From Papaver somniferum (Eukaryota > Streptophyta > Magnoliopsida > Ranunculales > Papaveraceae), in contig NC_039361.1 of the NCBI RefSeq assembly GCF_003573695.1, positions 96,784,279 to 96,848,278 on the forward strand: a stretch of DNA of 64,000 nt, written 5' to 3'. The notes beneath the pieces are model-generated. The model saw only the letters and a program-made list of their open reading frames with translations, searched no databases and had not been told where the DNA came from. Shown one piece after another: positions 58,828 through 64,000 of the stretch; positions within the stretch are counted from its first letter, which is position 1, and every line of letters begins with the position of its first letter. The translations under genes and the position numbers were made by a program.

Positions 58828-60839
58828 TGTTAGAGCACTTATCGGTCGAACTCGCATGCGTTTGTATCTCAAGCATGTTTGTCAATGTTAGTTATCAAAA
58901 CTATAAGTCTTGATTTCTAGTTTATTTATAGATGTCTCGGATTAGGACATAGATTGTGTAGTTGAGCTTAGACTTCACGGCGTTCATCATTTGAAGACGA
59001 AGAACTACTAAGGGGAGCTTGTGGAACTTCATCGACAAAAGGTATGTGGAGACTTAAACTCATCTATCACTTGGAAAGTCAATTTTTACTCTATCTCGTA
59101 TATTGAGACATAAGTCATATTACGATATAGTTTTTTATATACACATTTGAGATTTCGAGTTGAGTTTATCTCTATTATATATTTCTCGAAATATGTGTTG
59201 GCAAGCTTTTACTTCGACCAAGTTCATCTTATATCATGTGAAAATTGCCGAGTAACATCTTACATGGTTTGTGTGATACAATCATTTGGTGTAGTCTTGG
59301 AATGTTTCGTTATGATTATTTCAATAACTTGAAAATCGGTTTGATGCTAATAATATGTGAAAACGACTATTGTCATCCTCTAAGAAAGTTTCAATGATTG
59401 AAAGTGTTTAGAACACTTAACCATTATTGGATATGTCATGCTGTCAACTCTTGCACATATGTAATCCATGTCCGGGAACCACAATATGCACACCCGTTTG
59501 CGTACTTGTTGGTTTGAGAAATCCGGGAACCTAAGTATGCATACTCGTTTGTGTACTGGCGTACAGGTTCATGTCCGAGAATTTCTGCTGGGATTGAAAG
59601 TTCGCGTACGCGTTTGCGTACTGGCGAAACCCAATCTTAGTCCAGGTATTTCAACTATGCGTACCGGTTTGCATACTTGAAGGTTAAAGTTCTAAAATCG
59701 GCTATCAACATGAACATAAGCATTTATATAATAAGGAATGCAATCTTTGCAAACCATGGATATAATGTTCATGATTGATTCGAGTGAATCAAACCGATTT
59801 TGCTTCAGTTGTGTTCTTGATAATTTTACGAGAATATAGCAATTGAACAACTCTTTAACTAGTTTCATTTGAGTCATTTGAACTAGTTATGGTTAAGATG
59901 AATAAGGTTGATATGAAAGTAATCATATGCCTAACCTCGGTTAACTATTTGTGAACCAACATGTTGTACACGTTTGGGTACGGTTACATATACCTAAATG
60001 AAGGTACATTTCATTTGTGTATAACAAGCTAAGTTCGATCTAACGGTTGAAATATATTAGCTTGGTTGAATCAGGTTTTTCATCTAAATGTGAATATTGA
60101 ATGCTTTGTTAACAAGGTAACTTGGATTGAAAACCCTGATTTGAAAATTTTATAAAGGAGAACTCTAGCAACTGGGAAACCTAGTCCCCACACCTCCTGT
60201 GTGTTACTAGTTGCATAAACTAGAGTTGATTCTCCTTTAACCTTAGGTTTCTACCGAGACCCTATAAGTTAACGACTTGAAAGACTTTATTAGGATTGTG
60301 AAGCCAGACCCAACTATTTTCTTTGTAGTCACGTGTTCTGATCTTGTCTGATTCTATCGTATTGAGTTCAATTGAAATAATTGACTCGAGATTAATTTCT
60401 CCGATAGGCAAGACAAAAGTAATCACAAAAATATTTGTCTCATCATTTGTGATTCCACAATATCTTGTTTCACTAGTCGATTAAGATTATTGTGAGGTGA
60501 TTGATAATACTAGGCTGTTCTTCAGGAATATAAGTCCGGTTTATCAATTGGTTCCTGTTCACCTTGATTTTTCAAAAGACGGAACAAAAACTCTTGAGTA
60601 TTTCTGTGGGAGACAGATTTATTCAATCTATAGACTTTTCTGTCTTAGACAGATTTATTTATCAAGTCTTCGATTTTGGGTCGTAGCAACTCTTGGTTAT
60701 GTGTGAGATAAACTAAGGGAATCAAGTGCGTAGTATCCTGCTGGGATCAGAGATGTATAGGAACGCAACTGTACCTTGAACCAGTATGAGATTGATTAGG
60801 GTTAAACTACATTCCAGTCTGAAGTTAATTGGTAGTAGG
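58828..60839 (+). mobile_element. Family A LTR, copy without its last part
   Basis: Starts TGTTAGAGCACTTATCGG. It runs in step with the other family A LTRs to GTTAATTGGTAGTAGG, where the next family A LTR begins. The missing last ~450 bases may lie beyond the window if the next copy is inserted into this one. Confidence 0.82.
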
Positions 60840-61248
60840 TGTTAGAGCACTGCTCGATCCAACTCGCATGCGTTGCTATCTCAAGCATGTTTGTCAATGT
60901 TAGTGATCAAAACTATAAGTCTTGATTTCTAGCCTATTTATAAATGTCTCGGACTAGGACATAGTTTGTGTAGTTGAGCTTAGACTTCACGTCGCTTATC
61001 ACTTGAAGACGAAGAACTACTAAGGAGAGCTTGTGGAACTTCATCGACAGAAGGTATGTGGAGACTTAAACTCATCTGTCACTTGGAAAGTATATTTCTA
61101 CTCTATCTCTCATATTGAGACATAAGTAGTGTTACGATATAGTTTTCTCTATACACATTTGAGATTTCGAGCTGAGTATATCTCGCTTACATATTTCTCG
61201 AAATATGTGTTGGTAAGCTTTCGCTTCGACCAAGTTCATCTTATATCA

Positions 61249-62598
61249 CTAGAACGTGACCCGTGCCGTAACGGCACGGTCTCGAGAATAAGTAATACAA
61301 TTTATGTTACTTTTGACCCGTGTCATTCATTTATTGTTACTATATAAAGTGATAATTGTTCTCCTTACCACTACCGACTTCATGCATGCACCACCACTTG
61401 GAAACACCAACTTGACCATGTCTATTGATGCAATCATTAACAAAGTTATTGTCTATTTAACGACAATGTATATTTATTAAGATAATTAATAAGACATTTA
61501 TCATGAGGGATTAATAAAAAAAATTATTATGAAAAATTAGTGAGACGATAATAAGTACGACTCAATAATAAGTTGTCTTTTTGTGTATTGATTTTAACTC
61601 GTACCGTTCTTTTGCAGTTATTATATAATGTGACATTCTACTGTTTTTTTAATTGTCATGTATTTTAGCCGATTTTATTTATCATTAAGATGATCAACCA
61701 CATCTTATCTGATTTATAATATTAATCGATTTGTGGCTACTCACAATTAACAGAAAATATTACTACTCATCGTCACCCACCACCACCACAAAATCACGCG
61801 GTACCGTTTCTTTCCCCCACCATCACCGCTGCCACACCCGCCGATGCGGATTATTTTAATTCTTAATCACAAATTCCATGTATAAATTTTATACTGAACA
61901 AACTTAAGTCGTCAATAAATTTATTCCATTTCTTTTTTTTATATTCATTTTTTTGTATCAATTTTATGTTAACACTAAAAGCTATGTTTTATTCGATCGG
62001 GTACCATAGATCGAAGGGATATCATGAACATATTATTTTATATGATCCGTTGTAATCCTCGATATATTTGGTTTTTGTCTTAATCAGCCGTGCTTAAAAC
62101 AACCAACTACATCTTTCACAATATAATATCGCCCGTTTTGTAAAAACAAAAAACTATTATTGCCTACTACATTTACCAACACCCACCCGCCATAAGAACC
62201 AGCCTACGCCACTATATCTTCCACCACCAGTGATGTTACTACCTCCGCGACTCACAGACACCCTCCACCGTTTTTACTACCCACTACTTCTTCCACTACC
62301 ACCATTAATATTTATTAATATAAGTTTTCCTAAAAATATTATTTATTAATAAAAATATGTATTGTATTACTTTCATAATAAATTCATATTATTATATTTA
62401 TTAAAAAAATAAAATTAAGGAGACATTTATAATGAAAAATTAATTAATTATTCATTATGAGCAATTAATGAGACACTAATTAATAAAACATTTACAAGGG
62501 TCAAGTTGAACACGGCCATAGATTTATCTTTTTCCTAGACAAATCTTAGCCACTCTTTATCTAGGCTAAGTTAGCCAAGCTTCGTTTTGTATTTTAAA
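61249..62598 (-). mobile_element. Non-autonomous Helitron
   Basis: Comparison with the uninterrupted copy near 59240 gives clean edges between A and T (ATATCA | TGAGAAAATTG), with no duplication. On the minus strand the 3' end is CTAG preceded by a perfect CCGTGCCGT-ACGGCACGG hairpin (61261-61279), as in plant Helitrons. The 5' end reads TTTAAAATAC where TC is expected, probably a mutation. No Rep/helicase. CACCAC-rich stretches near 61770-61850 and 62180-62310 might be captured DNA. Confidence 0.82.
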
Positions 62599-62902
62599 TG
62601 AGAAAATTGCCGAGTAACATCTTACATGGTTTGTGTGATACAATCATTTGGTGTAAGACTTGGAATGTTTCTATAATGATTATTTCAATATCTTGAATTT
62701 TTTTTTGATGCTAATAGTGTGTGAAAACAGATATTGTCATTATAGAAGAATGTTTCAATGATTGAAATAAAGAGTTTGGAATCTTGTAACCATCTTTGGA
62801 TATAAGCATAGTGTGTTCGCATATTAGTGTATAAGTCCAAAACCGGGAGCCTAGAGTATGCATACTTGTGTGTATAAAAAAAGGTTGTAAGCGACTGGGT
62901 AA

Positions 62903-63022
62903 GTATGCGTACCCGTACGCATACTGGCGGAAGTTCACGTCCGTGAATTTCTGCTGAGTTTGAAAACCAAAACCAAACTCATCCGGTTACCTACAGTACG
63001 CGTACCCGTACGTATACTGGCG
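62903..63022 (+). repeat. GTAC-rich palindromes in the family A LTR
   Basis: 62903-62924 is a 10-base perfect inverted repeat (GTATGCGTAC, CC, GTACGCATAC). A near copy with CGCGTACCCGTACG lies at about 62996-63017. Both are followed by TGGCGG. Related motifs are at 16624-16650, 16717-16727, 59486-59670 and, as (T/A)CCGCGAAC variants, at 19600-19700 and 25535-25640. Confidence 0.75.
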
Positions 63023-64000
63023 GAAATTTCACGTCCATGAATTTATGTTGAGTTTGAAAAATAAACAAACTCAAATTCGGTTACTTAAGTGGTCACTTTC
63101 TAAAATATGTTGTACATGAACCTAAAACATCTATCACTAAGGAATGCAATCTTTGGAAACCGTTGGTATAATGTTCGTGTATTGATTCAAGTGAATCAAA
63201 CCGATTTTGCTTCAATTGTGTTCTTGAATAAATCCATGAGAATATAGCAATTGAACAACTCTTTAACTAGTTTCATTTGAGTCATTTGAACGAGTTATGG
63301 TTATGAATAAGGTTGATATCTGAGTAATCATATGGCTAAGCTCGGTTAACTATCTGTGAACCAAAATGGTGTACACGTTTGGGTACAGTTACATAAACCT
63401 AAATGAGGGTACATTTCATTTGTGTGTAACAAGCTAAGTTCAATCTAATGGTTGAAATATATTAGCTTGGTTGAATCTGGTTTTTCATCTAATAGTGAAT
63501 ATTGAATGCTTTGCTACCAAGGTAACTTGGATTGCAAACCCTGATTTGAAAACTATATAAAAGAGAAATCTAGCAACTGGGAAACCTAATCCCCACACCT
63601 CATGTGTGCTACTAGTTGCATAAATAGAGTCGATTCACCTTTAACCTTAATATTCTTCTCAAGACCCTGTAGGTTAATGACTTGAAGACTTCATTGGGAT
63701 TGTGAAGCCAGACCCAACTATTCTCTTGGTAGTTGCGTGATCTGATCTTGCTATTTCTATCGTGATTGAGTGTAATTATAAAATTGGCTTGATATTTATA
63801 TCTCTGATAGTCAAGATAGAAAATTAATCACAAACACCTTCGTCTTATCGTTTGTGATTCCACAATAACTTGTTTCGCTATTCGATTAAGTTTATTGTGA
63901 GGTGATTGATAATTATAGGATGTTTTTCGGGAATATAAGCCTGGTTTATCAATTGGTTCTTGTTCACCTTGATTTATCAAAAGATTGAACAAAAACTCTT

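Larger units (their letters stand above)
60840..64000 (+). mobile_element. Family A LTR, split by a Helitron, cut by the window end
   Basis: Starts TGTTAGAGCACTGCTCG. After the Helitron (61249-62598) it resumes at 62599 and reaches the window edge still inside the LTR. A TATA box (TATATAA) is at 63554-63560. It is closer to the copy at 58828 than to the 18947 element. Confidence 0.82.

Noticed and set aside
59468..59680. 70-codon plus-strand ORF with repeated Met-His-Thr-Arg
   Set aside because: It is the GTAC-rich palindrome array of the family A LTR in one frame.
1..64000. tRNA, rRNA, CRISPR arrays and host protein-coding genes
   Set aside because: None recognised. tRNA-like matches are only the primer binding sites, and the repeats are irregular LTR arrays, not CRISPR.

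Overview
The window looks like intergenic DNA from a large plant nuclear genome, most likely a eudicot. It is AT-rich, has no convincing host gene, and consists almost entirely of nested LTR retrotransposons (Ty1/copia and Ty3/gypsy) plus two hAT-type MITEs and one Helitron. All family names come from motifs read by eye. I cannot name the species.

Left part (1-17385). At 1-6351 lies the 3' part of an Athila-like Ty3/gypsy element that has a long unknown ORF instead of pol. Its 3' LTR (4126-6351) carries a hAT MITE with an exact 8-bp target duplication. This element sits in the LTR of a Tat-type element (6352-8228). After about 1 kb of unassigned DNA comes a minus-strand Athila-like element (LTR 9186-10589, decayed integrase 11670-12780). 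It is cut at about 12.87 kb by a plus-strand copia RT/RNase H remnant (to 14331). A minus-strand solo LTR of 'family A' follows (15005-17385).

Middle part (17386-55920). One LTR of a chromovirus-like 'family C' element is broken into four pieces by three insertions. These are a family-A solo LTR (17448-18330), a complete family-A element (18947-27570, TSD CAATT) and a complete family-B element (27842-55110, TSD ATTTT). Families A and B look like non-autonomous Sireviruses. Each has long TG...CA LTRs, an initiator-Met-type PBS, a decayed gag, a second small ORF, several polypurine tracts and no pol. The gag of the B element is split by a 14,957-bp minus-strand Tat-type element (30893-45849, TSD GACTT). 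That element has kept gag, protease and the pol tail but lost RT, RNase H and most of integrase. Between pol and its 3' LTR it carries an antisense, intron-containing gene of the plant mobile domain family, interrupted by a second hAT MITE. The 3' LTR of B is also broken by a solo Athila-like LTR (52285-54271, TSD GCTGG).

Right part (55921-64000). Family C continues as LTR, 271-bp internal, LTR, 272-bp internal, LTR: an element with almost no internal region, in tandem. Two family-A LTRs follow. The second is split by a 1.35-kb Helitron and runs off the window.

The points most worth checking are the gag-plus-ORF2, pol-less Sirevirus architecture seen in two diverged families, the antisense gene with its own TATA box and introns, the six-fold hairpin array in the Tat LTR, and the minimal-internal family C.
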